Source of the DNA: Symbiodinium natans
Taxonomy: Eukaryota; Sar; Dinophyceae; Suessiales; Symbiodiniaceae
Assembly: GCA_905221605.1 (NCBI GenBank)
Contig: CAJNDS010000491.1
Location: 682,001-746,000, forward strand
Reading direction: 5' to 3'
DNA length: 64,000 nt
The notes under the pieces are model-generated. The model had not been told where the DNA came from. It ran no database searches and worked only from the letters and a program-made list of their open reading frames with translations. Shown piece after piece: positions 11,233-22,760 of the stretch. The position numbers and the translations under genes were made by a program. Numbering within the stretch: position 1 is the stretch's first letter; each line of letters starts with the position of its first letter.

Positions 11233-11604
11233 GGTTTTGGGTTTCGGTTTAGGGGTTGTGGGGTTTAGCGATTTAGGGGTTTGGTTAGGGACGGTTTAGG
11301 GTTTAACTTGGGCTCAGTTAGGGCATTTTGGGGGGGAAAACAGGCGGTGCGTAAAGGGCTCGTGTGTGACTCGGCCTCCGAAGGTTGGCAGTTCGGCTGG
11401 GGAGCATCTGAGGAGTTCAGGGCTTCTGTTATAGGGGAGGGTTCGTGGTTTAGGGTTTAGAGTTTAGGGTTTAGGCTTTTGGGGGGAGCAACCAAGAGCT
11501 GCGAAGCCCGGCTGAAGAATGTCGTTTTGCTCATGTTGAGTGTGTTCGCGAGAAAGTCGCAAGGCTTGCTCCCACCCTTTTCACCCTAAACCCTACACCC
11601 AAAG

Positions 11605-11658
11605 GAGCACGCCATGAAAAGGATTGGCGAGGCTTTCGATCGTAACCACGAGGGCTGG
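11605..11658 (+). CDS. Candidate coding exon
   Basis: AAAG acceptor, GTCCGA donor and an 18-codon frame HAMKRIGEAFDRNHEGW. The frame stays open beyond the donor to about 11806, so the 3' limit is uncertain. Confidence 0.4.
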
Positions 11659-12153
11659 GTCCGAGAGTTGTTGCTGAACACATCAGAGTCTAGGGTTGAT
11701 GATTTGTCATCGCAGTTGTTTGGCGGCTACATGTTCCAATACGTTAGAACCACAACCGAATGTTCGAAATACCGCTTGCCGTACGCCGTGAGTCTCTCAA
11801 CAAGCTGAAGCATAGTACGTCCCCCCACCTGGAAAAAGTGTCCAAACCTGGGCAAAAACCGATACCACAAGTGTAAGGAGAAGGATATATGAGCACGTAT
11901 AGCTGCACAAGTATGTGCTAAACTATGCCAACTAAATTTTCAGTTTGTCAGTTTGTTCCTGGGCTTATGGGCTCAGTGCGCGTGAGCGAGGTCGGTAAAA
12001 CTCATCTTGAGTGGGCAGTGGCAGTGCTGATGAATTCCTGCACATGTCGCTAGCAACCTTGACCCTGAGCGCTCCAGGCCCACAAGAAACGAGCATTAAA
12101 CATACCTGCCCTAAACCCTAAACCCTGAACCCTAAACCCTAAACCCTTTTGAG

Positions 12154-12379
12154 GATCAGCATGGAAGAGGAGAAGGCAGAGAAGATCGACTCGAGGGCTA
12201 TGCCTTTGGAGCTGAGACCCTTCAGAGCCGTCTACAACCCGAATGGGTGCCATGTCTGTGGGCACAGGGGCACAAGATTCTTTTCGGGAGGCACTAGGGA
12301 GCAGCCGCGGCTCAATTTTGACAAGAGGGCTTTGGCCTACTGTAATCCTCAACAGTTGAGATCTCAACCTCCAGGGGCC
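12154..12379 (+). CDS. Candidate coding exon(s)
   Basis: Begins after TTTTGAG with SMEEEKAEKIDSR, then MPLELRPFRAVYNPNGC in the same frame. A GC donor at about 12198 could end a first exon. CCCTAAA units sit directly upstream. Function unassigned. Confidence 0.4.
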
Positions 12380-12571
12380 TAGGGGTGTTCAAAGCACCTT
12401 CCCGCTGAAGCACATTGCATGCCCCAATCACAATGCCCTATGTTGCAGCGGCCCTGAAGCATCCATCTTTGGCATCCAAGAAATCGTATCATGAGCCCTG
12501 GGCCCCAGCCCGTTCAGAGATGGGCAGCCTACTTGTCACACGGGCCCAGTGTTCAAAGTTGGATCACCAAG

Positions 12572-12695
12572 GTACCTGCCCAATGATAAGGAGTGCCTGC
12601 GGGTGCGTGAGGAGCACTCGCTGAACATGGAGCACTTGAGCCTTGGCATTGAGTTCTTCACTTCTGTCTGCTTTCCGTACGAGAGCAGCACATCA
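12572..12695 (+). CDS. Candidate coding exon
   Basis: After CACCAAG the frame reads YLPNDKECLRVREEHSLNME and HLSLGIEFFTSVCFPYESS, ending where a CCCTAAA array starts (12696). Strong protein character; family not recognised. Confidence 0.5.
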
Positions 12696-12777
12696 ACCCT
12701 AAACCCTAAACCCTAAACCCTAAACCCTAAACCCTAAACCCTAAACCCTAAACCCTAAACCCTAAACCCTAAACCCT
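12696..12777 (+). repeat. CCCTAAA array
   Basis: Eleven to twelve near-perfect CCCTAAA units in an intron-like position between candidate exons. Confidence 0.95.
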
Positions 12778-12949
12778 GGACTGTTCTGAAGGAAGGATAA
12801 CTTTTTCAAAAGTGCAAGGCGGACCTTGGCAAGGGCTCGCTCATTCTCACTTCGGACCCCCTCTTTGAAGTGTAGCTAAACCTGGACCTTGGGGCTCCAA
12901 GTATGCAAATCACACCTACTTAACTTGGGTCTAAAACAATTTCCCGGAT

Positions 12950-13045
12950 GATTGCCTCCTCATTTTGCCGGAGCCTACACAAAGCATACCCGCTTTGGGG
13001 TCGAAGGTCTACAGAATAACTACCTCCCTATCATTCCGGGACCCG
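12950..13045 (+). CDS. Candidate coding exon before the satellite block
   Basis: Frame PPHFAGAYTKHTRFGVEG then LQNNYLPIIPGPA, ending at the poly-C run that opens the satellite block. It may be the last exon before a very long intron. Confidence 0.4.
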
Positions 13046-13078
13046 CCCCCCCCCCCCCCCCCCCCCCCGGGGTGTGCA

Positions 13079-13190
13079 GCTTAAATAGGGTCTATTTGGA
13101 AGCTGAGACTCGTGTTTTAAAGAGCAAATCAGGCCCCAAAACGTATACTTATTTACAAGAGACAACTTCTCAATAGACCCTATTTTAGGT
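13079..13190. mobile_element. TIR element with AAATAGGGTCTATT ends
   Basis: A roughly 110-bp element with imperfect terminal inverted repeats AAATAGGGTCTATT and AATAGACCCTATTTT. Copies of its ends bound the internal satellites (14753 and 22443). Confidence 0.65.
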
Positions 13191-13197
13191 TCTGTAG

Positions 13198-13773
13198 GGT
13201 TGCCAAGACAGAATTTAATTCAATTAATTCAATTAATTAATTTATTTACACTTGGGGAGGTTGAATTAATTGAATTAATTGAATAAATTCAATTAATTCA
13301 CCCCCCCCCCTTTTGGAATTAATTGAATTAAATGAATTAATGGAATTAATTGAATTAATGGAATTAATTGAATTAATTGAATTAATTCAATTAATTCCAA
13401 ATGAGGGGTGAATTAATTGAATTAATTCAATTAATTCAGTTAATTCAATTAATTCAATTAATTCAATTAATTCAATTAATTCAATTAATTCAAATGGGGG
13501 GGTGGGGGGCTCGGGGCTGGGGGCGGGGGGGGGGGCACCATTTGGAAATAATTGAATTAATTGAATTAATTCACCCCCCCCCCTTTTGGAATTAATTGAA
13601 TTAAATGAATTAATGGAATTAATTGAATTAATGGAATTAATTGAATTAATTCAATTAATTCAATTAATTCCAAATGGGGGGTGAATTAATTGAATTAATT
13701 CAATTAATTCAATTAATTCAATTAATTCAATTAATTCAATTAATTCAATTAATTCCAAATGGGGGGGGGCACC
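13198..13773. repeat. 9-bp AATTCAATT-type satellite, first tract
   Basis: Runs of TTCAATTAA switch direction to TTAATTGAA, making inverted repeats, with G- or C-rich spacers. Open frames of LIQLIQ/ELIELI are translation artefacts of a period divisible by three. Confidence 0.95.
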
Positions 13774-13992
13774 ATTCCGGGCTCGTAAATTAGTATTGCG
13801 GGGAGGCCCGGGCTCGTGATTTAGTATTGGGGGGAGGCCCGGGCTCGTGATTTAGTATTGGGGGGAGGCCCGGGCTCGTGATTTAGTATTGCGGGAAGGC
13901 CCGGGCTCGTAATTTAGTATTGGGGGGAGGCCCGGGCTCGTGATTTAGTATTGGGGGGAGGCCCGGGCTCGTGGTTTAGTATTGGGGGGAGG
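13774..13992 (+). repeat. 32-bp satellite, forward orientation
   Basis: About seven units of GGCCCGGGCTCGTGATTTAG plus TATTGGGGGGAG. The same unit in reverse orientation forms 16371-16735. Confidence 0.95.
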
Positions 13993-14009
13993 AGGATTCC
14001 CCAGCCCCC

Positions 14010-14732
14010 ACCCCCCATTTGGAAATAAATGAATTAATTGAATTAATTGAAATAATTGAATTAATTCAATTAATTCAATTAATTCATTTATTTCCAAAGG
14101 GGAGGTGGAATTAATTGAATTAATTGAATTAATTCAATTATTTCAATTAATTCAAATAATTCAATTAGTTCAATTAATTCAATTAATTCAATTATTTCCA
14201 AATGGGGGGGATTCCCCAGCCCCCACCCCCCCCCCTTTGGAAATAAATGAATTAATTGAATTAATTGAAATAATTGAATTAATTCAATTAATTCAATTAA
14301 TTCCACCTCCCCTTTGGAAATAAATCCATTAATTGAAATTCAATTAATTCAATTAATTCAATTAATTCAATTAATTCATTTATTTCCAAAGGGGGGGGGG
14401 GGGTGGGGGATGGGGAATCCCCCCCATTTGGAAATAAATGAATTAATTGAATTAATTGAATTAATTGAAATAATTGAATTAATTCAATTAATTCAATTAA
14501 TTCCACCTCCCCTTTGGAAATAAATGAATTAATTGAATTAGTTGACTTAATTCAATTAATTCAATTAATTCAATTAATTCAATTAATTCATTTATTTCCA
14601 AAGGGGGGGTGGAATTAATTGAATTAATTTAATTAATTGAATTAATTGAATTAATTCAATTAATTCAATTAATTCAATTAATTCAATTAATTCAATTAAT
14701 TCATTTATTTCCAAATGGGGGGGATTCCCCAG
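14010..14732. repeat. 9-bp AATTCAATT-type satellite, second tract
   Basis: Alternating TTAATTGAA and TTCAATTAA blocks separated by TTTGGAAATAAATG-type spacers and G/C runs; each block pair can fold as a hairpin. Confidence 0.95.
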
Positions 14733-14825
14733 CCCCCACCCCCCCCCCGTGTGCAGCTTAAATAGGGTCTATTTGGAAGCTGGGAATCGTCTTTAACAAG
14801 AGGAAAACAGGCCCCAAAACGTATT

Positions 14826-15607
14826 TTGCCAGGCAGTCTGCGGGCAAAATTTGGCCAAATCGAGCCACGCATTTCTCATCGCATACGAAGGGCAGCCCGA
14901 TTTGGCCAAATTTTGCCCGGAGGCTGCCCGGCAAAATTTGGCCAAATCGAGCCGCGCCTTTCTGGAGGCCCGAAATTATTTAAACTATCGCGGCTCGATT
15001 TGGCCAAATTTTGCCGGGCAGCCTCCGGGCAAAATTTGGCCAAATCGAGCCACGCATTTCTCATCGCATACGAAGGGCAGCCCGATTTGGCCAAATTTTG
15101 CCCGGAGGCTGCCCGGCAAAATTTGGCCAAATCGAGCCGCGATAGTTTAAAAATTTCGGGCCTTCAGAAAGGCGCGGCTCGATTTGGCCAAATTTTGCCC
15201 GGAGGCTGCCCGGCAAAATTTGGCCAAATCGAGCCGCGCATTTCTCATCGCGTTCGACGAGCAGCCGGATTTGGCCAAATTTTGCCCGCAGACTGCCCGG
15301 CAAAATCTGGCCAAATCGAGCCGCGCCTTTCTGGAGGCCCGAAATTATTTAAACTATCGCGGCTCGATTTGGCCAAATTTTGCCGGGAAGTCTGCGGGCA
15401 AAATTTGGCCAAATCGGGCTGCTCGTCGTACGCGCTGAGAAATGCGCGGCTCGATTTGGCCAAATTTTGCCGGGCAGCCTCCGGGCAAAATTTGGCCAAA
15501 TCGAGCCACGCATTTCTCATCGCATACGAAGGGCAGCCCGATTTGGCCAAATTTTGCCCGGAAGCTGCCCGGCAAAATTTGGCCAAATCGAGCCGCGATA
15601 GTTTAAA
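14826..15607. repeat. Palindromic satellite (GGCTCGATTTGGCCAAATTT core)
   Basis: Tandem imperfect palindromes with half-site GGCTCGATTTGGCCAAATTT then TGCC, its inverse meeting at a GGGCAGCCTCCGG-type centre, and two alternating spacers (TTTCTCATCGC-type and CTATCG/AAACTA-type). Open frames on both strands (up to 320 codons) come from stop-free palindromes. Confidence 0.95.
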
Positions 15608-16352
15608 TAATTTCGTTCAATTAGTTCATTCATTTCCAAATGGGGGGGATTCCCCAGCCCCCACCCCCCCCCCTTTGGAAATAAATGAATTAATTGAATT
15701 AATTGAACTAATTGAATTAATTGAATTAATTGAATTAATTCAATTAATTCAATTAATTCATTTATTTCCAAAGGGGAGGTGGAATTAATTGAATTAATTG
15801 AATTAATTCAATTATTTCAATTATTTCAATTAATTAAGACTTCAATGAATTCAATAATTCAATTAATTTCGAAAATTAATTAATTTATTTCCAGAAGGGG
15901 GGGGGTGTGGGGGCTGGGAAATTCCCCCAAATTGGAAATAAATGCAGTAATTGAATTAATTGACTTAATTGAAATAATTGAATTAATTCAATTAATTCAA
16001 TTAATTCCACCTCCCCTTTGGAAATAAATGAATTAATTGAATTAATTGTAATTCAATTAATTCAATGAATTCAATTAATTCAATTAATTCAATTAATTCA
16101 ATTAATTCAATTAATTCAATTAATTCAATTAATTCAATTAATTCATTTATTTCCAAAGGGGGGGGGTGGGGGCTGGGGAATCCCTTCCATTTGGAAATAA
16201 ATGAATTACTTGAATTAATTGAAATAATTTTAATTAATTCAATTAATTCAATTAATTCCACCTCCCCTTTGGAAATAAATCAATTAATTGAATTAATTGA
16301 ATTAATTCAATTATTTCAATTCATTCAATTAATTCATTTATTTCCAAATGGG
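15608..16352. repeat. 9-bp AATTCAATT-type satellite, third tract
   Basis: Same unit and spacers as the tracts at 13198 and 14010, now on the far side of the palindromic satellite. Confidence 0.95.
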
Positions 16353-16370
16353 GGGTGGGGGCTGGGGCAT

Positions 16371-16735
16371 CCTCCTGCCCCCAATACTAAACCACGAGCC
16401 CGGGCCTCCCCCCAATACTAAATCACGAGCCCGGGCCTCCCCCCAATACTAAATTACGAGCCCGGGCCTTCCCGCAATACTAAATCACGAGCCCGGGCCT
16501 CCCCCCAATACTAAATCACGAGCCCGGGCTAAATCACGAGCCCGGGCCTCCAAATTACGAGGCCGGGCCTCCCCCCAATACTAAATCACGAGCCCGGGCC
16601 TCCCCCCAATACTAAATCACGAGCCCGGGCCTCCCGCAATACTAAATCACGAGCCCGGGCCTCCCCCCAATACTAATTTACGAGCCCGGGCCTCCTCCCA
16701 ATACTAAATCACGAGCCCTCCTCCCCCCAATACTA
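16371..16735 (-). repeat. 32-bp satellite, reverse orientation
   Basis: About eleven units of CCCCCCAATACTAAATCACG plus AGCCCGGGCCTC, the reverse complement of 13774-13992. The two arrays flank the 9-bp and palindromic satellites as an inverted pair. Confidence 0.95.
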
Positions 16736-16737
16736 GG

Positions 16738-19045
16738 GCACAGTTTTTGCTCCAAAAAGTGACATCGCAAGCCCTGGTCCCTAAGATTTTGAGCTCATTT
16801 CTTGCCCCAAAGAGTAACATCGCAAGCCCTGGTCCCTAAGATTTTGGGCTCATTTCTTGCCCCAAAGAGTAACATCGCAAGCCCTGGTCCCTATTATTTG
16901 GGGCCCAGTTTTTGCTCCAAAGAGTCAAATCGCAAGCCCTGGTCCCTAAGATTTTGGACTCAGTTTTTTGCTCCAAAGCAAGCCCTGGTCCTTAAGATTT
17001 TGGGCTCATTTCTTGCTCCGAAGAGTCAAATCGCAAGCCCTGGTCCCGAAGATTTCGGGTTCAATTTTTGCTCCACAGAGTCAAACCGCAAGCCCTGGTC
17101 CCTAGGATTTGGGGCACAGTTTTTTGCTCCAAAGGGTCAAATCGCAAGCCCTGCTCCCTAAGATTTTGGGCTCATTTCTTGCCCAAAAGAGTGACATCGC
17201 AAGCCCTGGTCCCTAAGATCTTGGGCCCAGTTGCTCCAAAGAGTCAAATCGCAAGCCCTGGTCCCTAAGATTTTGGGCCAAGTTTTTGCTCCAAAGGGTC
17301 AAATCGCAAGCCCTGGTCCCTAAGATTTTGGGTTCAATCTTTGCTCCAAAGAGTAACATCGCAAGCCCTGGTCCCTAAGATTTGGGGCCCAGTTTTTGCT
17401 CCGAAGAGTCAAATCGCAAGCCCTGGTCCCTAAGATTTTGGGTTCAATTTTTGCTCCAAAGAGTGACATCGCAAGCTCTGGTCCCTAAGATTGGGGGCCC
17501 AGTTTTTGCTCCAAAGAGTGACATCGCAAGTCCTGGTCCCTAAGATTTTGGGTTCAATTTTTGCTCCAAAGAGTGACATCGCAAGCCCTGGTCCCTAAGA
17601 TTTGGGGCCCAGTTTTTGCTCCAAAGAGTAACATCGCAAGCCCTGGTCCCTAAGATTTTGGGTTCATTTTTTGCTCCAAAGAGTGACGTCGCAAGCCCTG
17701 GTCCCTAAGATTTGGGGCCCAGTTTTTGCTCCAAAGAGTGACATCGCAAGTCCTGGTCCCTAAGATTTTGGGTTCAATTTTTGCTCCAAAGAGTGACATC
17801 GCAAGCCCTGGTCCTTAAGATTTTGGGTTCGTTTTTTGCTCCAAAGAGTGAAATCGCAAGCCCTGGTCCCTAAGATTTGGGGCCCAGTTTTTGCTCCAAA
17901 GAGTCAAATCGCAAGCCCTGGTCCCTAAGATTTTGGGTTCATTTTTTTGCTCCAACGAGTGACATCGCAAGCCCTGGTCCCTAAGATCTTGGGCCCAGTT
18001 TTTGCTCCAAAGAGTCAAATCGCAAGCCCTGGTCCCTAAGATTTTGGGCTCAATTTTTGCTCCAAAGAGTCAAATCGCAGGCCCTGGTCCCTAAGATTTT
18101 GCATTCATTGTTGCTCCAAAGAGTGACATCGCAAGCCCTGGTCCCTAAGATCTTGGGCCCAGTTTTTGCTCCGAAGAGTCAAATCGCAAGCCCTGGTCCC
18201 TAAGATTTTGGGTTCAATTTTTGCTCCAAAGTCAAATCGCAAGCCCTGGTCCCTAAGATTTGGGGCCCAGTTTTTGCTCCAAAGAGTCAAATCGCAAGCC
18301 CTGGTCCCTAAGATTTTGGGTTCATTTTTTGCTCCAAAGAGTGACATCGCAAGCCCCTGTCCCTAAGATTTTGGGCCCAGTTTTTGGTTCAAAGAGTCAA
18401 ATCGCAAGCCCTGGTCCCTAAGATTTTGGGTTCAATTTTTGCTCCAAAGAGTCAAACCGCAAGCCCTGGTCCCTAAGATTTGGGGCCCAGTTTTTGCTCC
18501 AAAGAGTCAAATCGCAAACCCTGCTCCCTAAGATTTTGGGCCCAGTTTTTGCTCCAAAGAGTCAAATCGCAAGCCCTGGTCCCTAAGACTTTGGGTTCAA
18601 TTTTGCTCCAAAGAGTGACATCGCAAGCCCTGGTCCCTAAGATTTGGGGCCAGTTTTTGCGCCAAAGAGTAAAATCGCAAGCCCTGGTCCCTTAGATTTT
18701 TGGGTCGATTTTTGCTCCAAAGAGTCAAATCGCAAGCCCTGGTCCCTAAGTTTTCGGGGTCGATTTGTGCTCCACAGAGTCAAATCGCAAGCCCTGGTCC
18801 CTAAGATTTCGGGGTCGATTTGTGCTCCACGGAGTCAAATTGCAAGCCCTGGTCCCTAAGATTTTGGGCCCAGTATTTGCTCCAAAAGGTGAAATTGCAA
18901 GCCCCGGTCTTTAAGATTTTGGGCTCATTTCTTGCTCCAAAGAGTAACATCGCAAGCCCTGGTCAATAAGATTTTGGAATCGATTTTTGCTCCAAAGAGT
19001 CAGATCGCAAGCCCTGGTCCTAAAATGTTGGGCTCAATTTTTGCT
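16738..19045 (+). repeat. ~55-bp satellite (about 40 units)
   Basis: Units contain ACATCGCAAGCCCTGGTCCC, TAAGATTTTGGG and TTTTTGCTCCAAAGAG. Two alternating subtypes differ in GGGCCCAG versus GGTTCAAT, which points to higher-order amplification. Frames with LEQKNEPKILGTRA-like text are repeat translations. Confidence 0.95.
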
Positions 19046-22000
19046 TTTCCCTTCTCTTCTGCTTCCTTTTAACTGATAAAACACAAGAAAGGAACTCATA
19101 TGATAAAGCAGTGGAAAGGTAAGCAGAGGGTGACTCCTTGCGCGTGAGCCTTTCCATAATACTCCATCATATTCATCCTCTCGGCCTATCTCTTCTGTTC
19201 CTCTCCTTACTCTTCTCCTTCTCATAGTTCTTCCTTTTTGCTTTTCTCATTTCGAAAAGAAAGAGGGAAGGGAGAAACAAGGGAGAGAGAATAGATAAAG
19301 AAGAGTGCCATCTTCTCTATTCATCTGTCTTCTATTCTCTTCCTTGCTCTTCCCATTAAATATGCAATCCTTGGTATCTCTCCTCTCTCCTTCTCTCTTC
19401 CTCCAACAGATGTGCTTTTGGATCGTTTTCTGCATCTTCAAGCGAGAAAAAAGGACACAGACTGCGATTAAAAGGGACGCCCATGTTGGGTTGGCAGCAA
19501 GCCCAGCTGATGCTCATGATTCTCTCTCTTTCCCTACACATGGGCGATGGAACGGGTGTCCTTTTCAATCGTTTTCTGCATCTTCAAGAGAAACAGGGAC
19601 ACCCCACAAGAAGGAAAAGCAACATAAGAGATAGGGAGGGAAATTGACCCTTTCCTCTCTTCTTATCTGCTGTTTTTCTTATTCGCTTCAAAAAGCAACA
19701 TAAGGGAAAGGGGATTTCCTGAAGAGGAGAGAGGGAACCTATCTGTGAAAAGCAAGAATGGTTTTTTCTAGTTCGAAAGGGAATAGGGAGAGACAAGGGA
19801 GAGATGATATGTACAGCTTTGCGCCTTATTTTGTGATTCCGTCTCCTTGCTTCCTGTCTCTTCTATTCCTTGCAGCACGCTTCGGGAAACATAGCATCCT
19901 TTTCCTCTCTCACTTCCCTTTCCCTTCTCTTCTTCCGCTTCCTTTTAACTGATAAAACACAAGAAAGGAACTCATATGATAAAGCAGTGAAAAGGTAAGC
20001 AGAGAGCGACTCCTTGCGCGTGAGCCTTTCCATAATACTCCATCATATTCATCCTCTCGGCCTATCTCTTCTGTTCCTTTCCTTACTCTTCTCCTTCTCA
20101 TAGTTCTTCCTTTTTGTTTTTCTCATTTCGAAAAGAAAGAGGGAAGGGAGAAACAAGGGAGAGAGAATAGATAAAGAAGAGTGCCATCTTCTCTGCGCCT
20201 TGTTTTGTCTCTCCCTCTTCTCTATTCATCTGTCTTCTATTCTCTTCCTTGCTCTTCCCATTAAATATGCAATCCTTGGTATCTCTCCTCTCTCCTTCTC
20301 TCTTCCTCCAACCGATGTGCTTTTGGATCGTTTTCTGCATCTTCAAGCGAGAAAAAAGGACACAGACTGCGATTAAAAGGGACGCCCATGTTGGATTGGC
20401 AGCAAGCCCAGCTGATGCTCATGATTCTCTCTCTTTCCCTACACATGGGCGATGGAACGGGTGTCCTTTTCAATCGTTTTTCTGCATCTTCAAGAGAAAC
20501 AGGGACACCCCACAAGAAGGAAAAGCAACATAAGAGATAGGGAGGGAAATTGACCCTTTCCTCTCTTCTTATCTGCTATTTTTCTTATTCGCTTCAAAAG
20601 GCAACATAAGGGAAAGGGGATTTCCTGAAGAGGAGAGACGGAACCTATCTGTGAAAAGCAAGAATGGTTTTTTCTAGTTCGAAAGGGAATAGGGAGAGAC
20701 AAGGGAGAGATGATATGTACAGCTTTGCGCCTTATTTTGTGATCCGTCTCCTTGCTTCCTGTCTCTTCTATTCCTTGCAGCACGCTTCGGGAAACATAGC
20801 ATCCTTTTCCTCTCTCACTTCCCTTTCCCTTCTCTTCTTCCGCTTCCTTTTAACTGATAAAACACAAGAAAGGAACTCATATGATAAAGCAGTGAGAAGG
20901 TAAGCAGAGGGCGACTCCTTGCGCGTGAGCCTTTCCATAATACTCCATCATATTCATCCTCTCGGCCTATCTCTTCTGTTCCTTTCCTTACTCTTCTCCT
21001 TCTCATAGTTCTTCCTTTTTGTTTTTCTCATTTCGGAAAGAAAGAGGGAAGGGAGAAACAAGGGAGAGAGAATAGATAAAGAAGAGCGCCATCTTCTCTA
21101 TTCATCTGTCTTCTATTCTCTTCCTTGCTCTTCCCATTAAATCTGCAATCCTTGGTATCTCTCCTCTCTCCTTCTCTCTTCCTCCAACAGATGTGCTTTT
21201 GGATCGTTTTCTGCATCTTCAAGCGAGAAAAAAGGACACATAATGCGATTAAAAGGGACGCCCATGTTGGATTGGCAGCAAGCCCAGCTGATGCTCATGA
21301 TTCTCTCTCTTTCCCTACATATGGGCGATGGAACGGGTGTCCTTTTCAATCGTTTTCTGCATCTTCAAGAGAAAAGGGACACCCCACAAGAAGGAAAAGT
21401 AACATAAGAGATAGGGAGGGAAATTGAAGAACTCCTCATTGTACTTGGTCATTCCCTTTCCTCTCTTCTTATCTGCCCATTTTCTGTGCGCCTTGTTTTG
21501 TCTCCCCCTCTTCTCCCATCATCTCTCTTCTGGTCTTTTCTTTGCTCTTCCCATTAAAAATGCAACGTACACCCTCCCCATGCTTCAGCAAACCCCTCCT
21601 CTCGCCCTATCGCCTGTGTTTTTTTCCTTGTGCCCAAACGGAAAACGAAAACGGGTTCCTTTATATGTTCATTGTCCTTCCTTTTGTTTTTTTATTTCAC
21701 AGGGAAAAGAACCAGAGAAGAGGAAGATAAGAACGAGAGGTGAGATGAAAACGGCACCATCTTCTCTTTGCCTTATTTTTGCACCTCCCTCTCCTGTCTT
21801 TTTTTCTCTTCCACTCTTTTTTTCCATTGCTCTTCCCATAATATTGCATTCCTTTTGATAACTCACAGGAAATTAAAATGGCCTCCTTGTTGTCTCTCCT
21901 CTCTCACTCCCCTTTCCCTTCTCTCCTTCTGTTTCCTTTTAATTTTAACTGATAAAACACAAGAAAGGAGCTTGTAAAATCAAGCAGTGGAAGGGTAAGC

Positions 22001-22330
22001 AGAAGGTGACTCCTTGTGCGTGGACCTTTGCCGTACTTCACCATACCCCTCTTTTTCGGCCTATCTCTTCGGCTCTTTTCCTAACCCTTCTTCTTTTCAT
22101 CTTTCTTTTTGTTTTTCTCATTTCGAAAAGACAGAGGGAACGGAGAGATAAGGGAGAGAGGATAGATAAAGAAGAGTACCATCTTCTTTGCGCCTTGTTT
22201 TATCTCTCTTCTATTCTTTTCTTGTCTCTTCCCATGAAAATCGTGTTCCTCTTATCTTTCCCTCCTTCTCTCCCTTCTCTTCTCCTCACGAGAGCCTTCG
22301 ACTTTAGGATTGAGGAGAAAAAGAGAAGAG
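19046..22330 (+). repeat. ~0.9-kb tandem repeat, 3-4 copies
   Basis: The landmark AACTGATAAAACACAAGAAA recurs at 19071, 19947, 20852 and 21947, giving spacings of 876, 905 and 1095 bp. The first three copies are close; the last is diverged and rearranged. Strong pyrimidine bias. Each unit has internal near-repeats of TTTTCTGCATCTTCAAG. No conserved reading frame, so not a gene family. Confidence 0.9.
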
Positions 22331-22504
22331 AAAAGAGGAACTACCTGGTTCTTGTTCCTGAGGTCTCCATAGTACGACTGACGTGACAGCAGCGTACCCT
22401 CGTGGAAACGTGTATGGCTATAAGAAAACCCGAGTCCCAGCTTCCAAATAGACCCTATTTAAGCCACCCACCGGGGGGGGGGGGGGGGGGGTGTGCTTTC
22501 AAAG

Positions 22505-22560
22505 CTGAGCTGGACACGACCGTGGCCGTGGCGAGAAGCACTGCCGAAATGAACAACCTA
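22505..22560 (+). CDS. Candidate coding exon right after the satellite block
   Basis: The frame ELDTTVAVARSTAEMNNL begins after an AAAG acceptor immediately past the poly-G arm. If real, the whole satellite block would be an intron of the upstream gene. The 3' splice signal is unclear. Confidence 0.4.
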
Positions 22561-22697
22561 AGCCCTAAACCCTAAACCCTAATACCCTGGAGTTCAGAGG
22601 CCAGTTTCCTTCTCCCGGACTGCCCATCACAAGGGTTTAGGGTTTCGGGTTTAGGGTTTAGGGTTGGCAAGGTGGGGTATGGGGATTCTATACGTTT

Positions 22698-22750
22698 TTC
22701 TTGCTAGGGGATACGAAGTAGACTTACTAAGTCAAAAGAGCTGCTGAGTA
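22698..22750 (-). mobile_element. Intronic element, family K copy (reverse)
   Basis: CTAGGGGATACGAAGTAGAC then TTACTAAGTCAAAAGAG is the reverse complement of the sequence at 60934-60972 with few changes. Flanked by heptamers. Confidence 0.6.
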
Positions 22751-22760
22751 GGTTCCCTGA

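Larger units (their letters stand above)
13046..22492. repeat. 9.4-kb satellite block bounded by inverted arms
   Basis: The left arm is a poly-C run then CTTAAATAGGGTCTATTTGG and AAGCTGAGACTCG (13048-13112). The right arm is the reverse complement, CGAGTCCCAGCTTCCAAATA then GACCCTATTTAAG and a poly-G run (22433-22492). A third copy in left orientation lies at 14733-14790. The first copy has its own partner (AATAGACCCTATTTTA, 13173-13188), so it is a short TIR element; the second and the right arm look like the two halves of another copy split by satellites. No genes inside. Confidence 0.75.

Noticed and set aside
14826-15788. A 320-codon open frame on plus and several on minus
   Set aside because: It is translation of the palindromic satellite and the 9-bp satellite; repeat text appears on both strands and no codon-level constraint is visible.
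13401-16421. Open frames of LIQLIQ / ELIELI
   Set aside because: The 9-bp satellite period keeps frames open on both strands.
16802-18859. Open frames across the ~55-bp satellite
   Set aside because: Same repeat read in successive frames, with many frame changes between units; no splice or start logic.
19034-22386. Several 60-144 codon frames in the 0.9-kb repeat
   Set aside because: Frames are not conserved between copies (indels shift them) and occur equally on both strands; pyrimidine-rich repeat.
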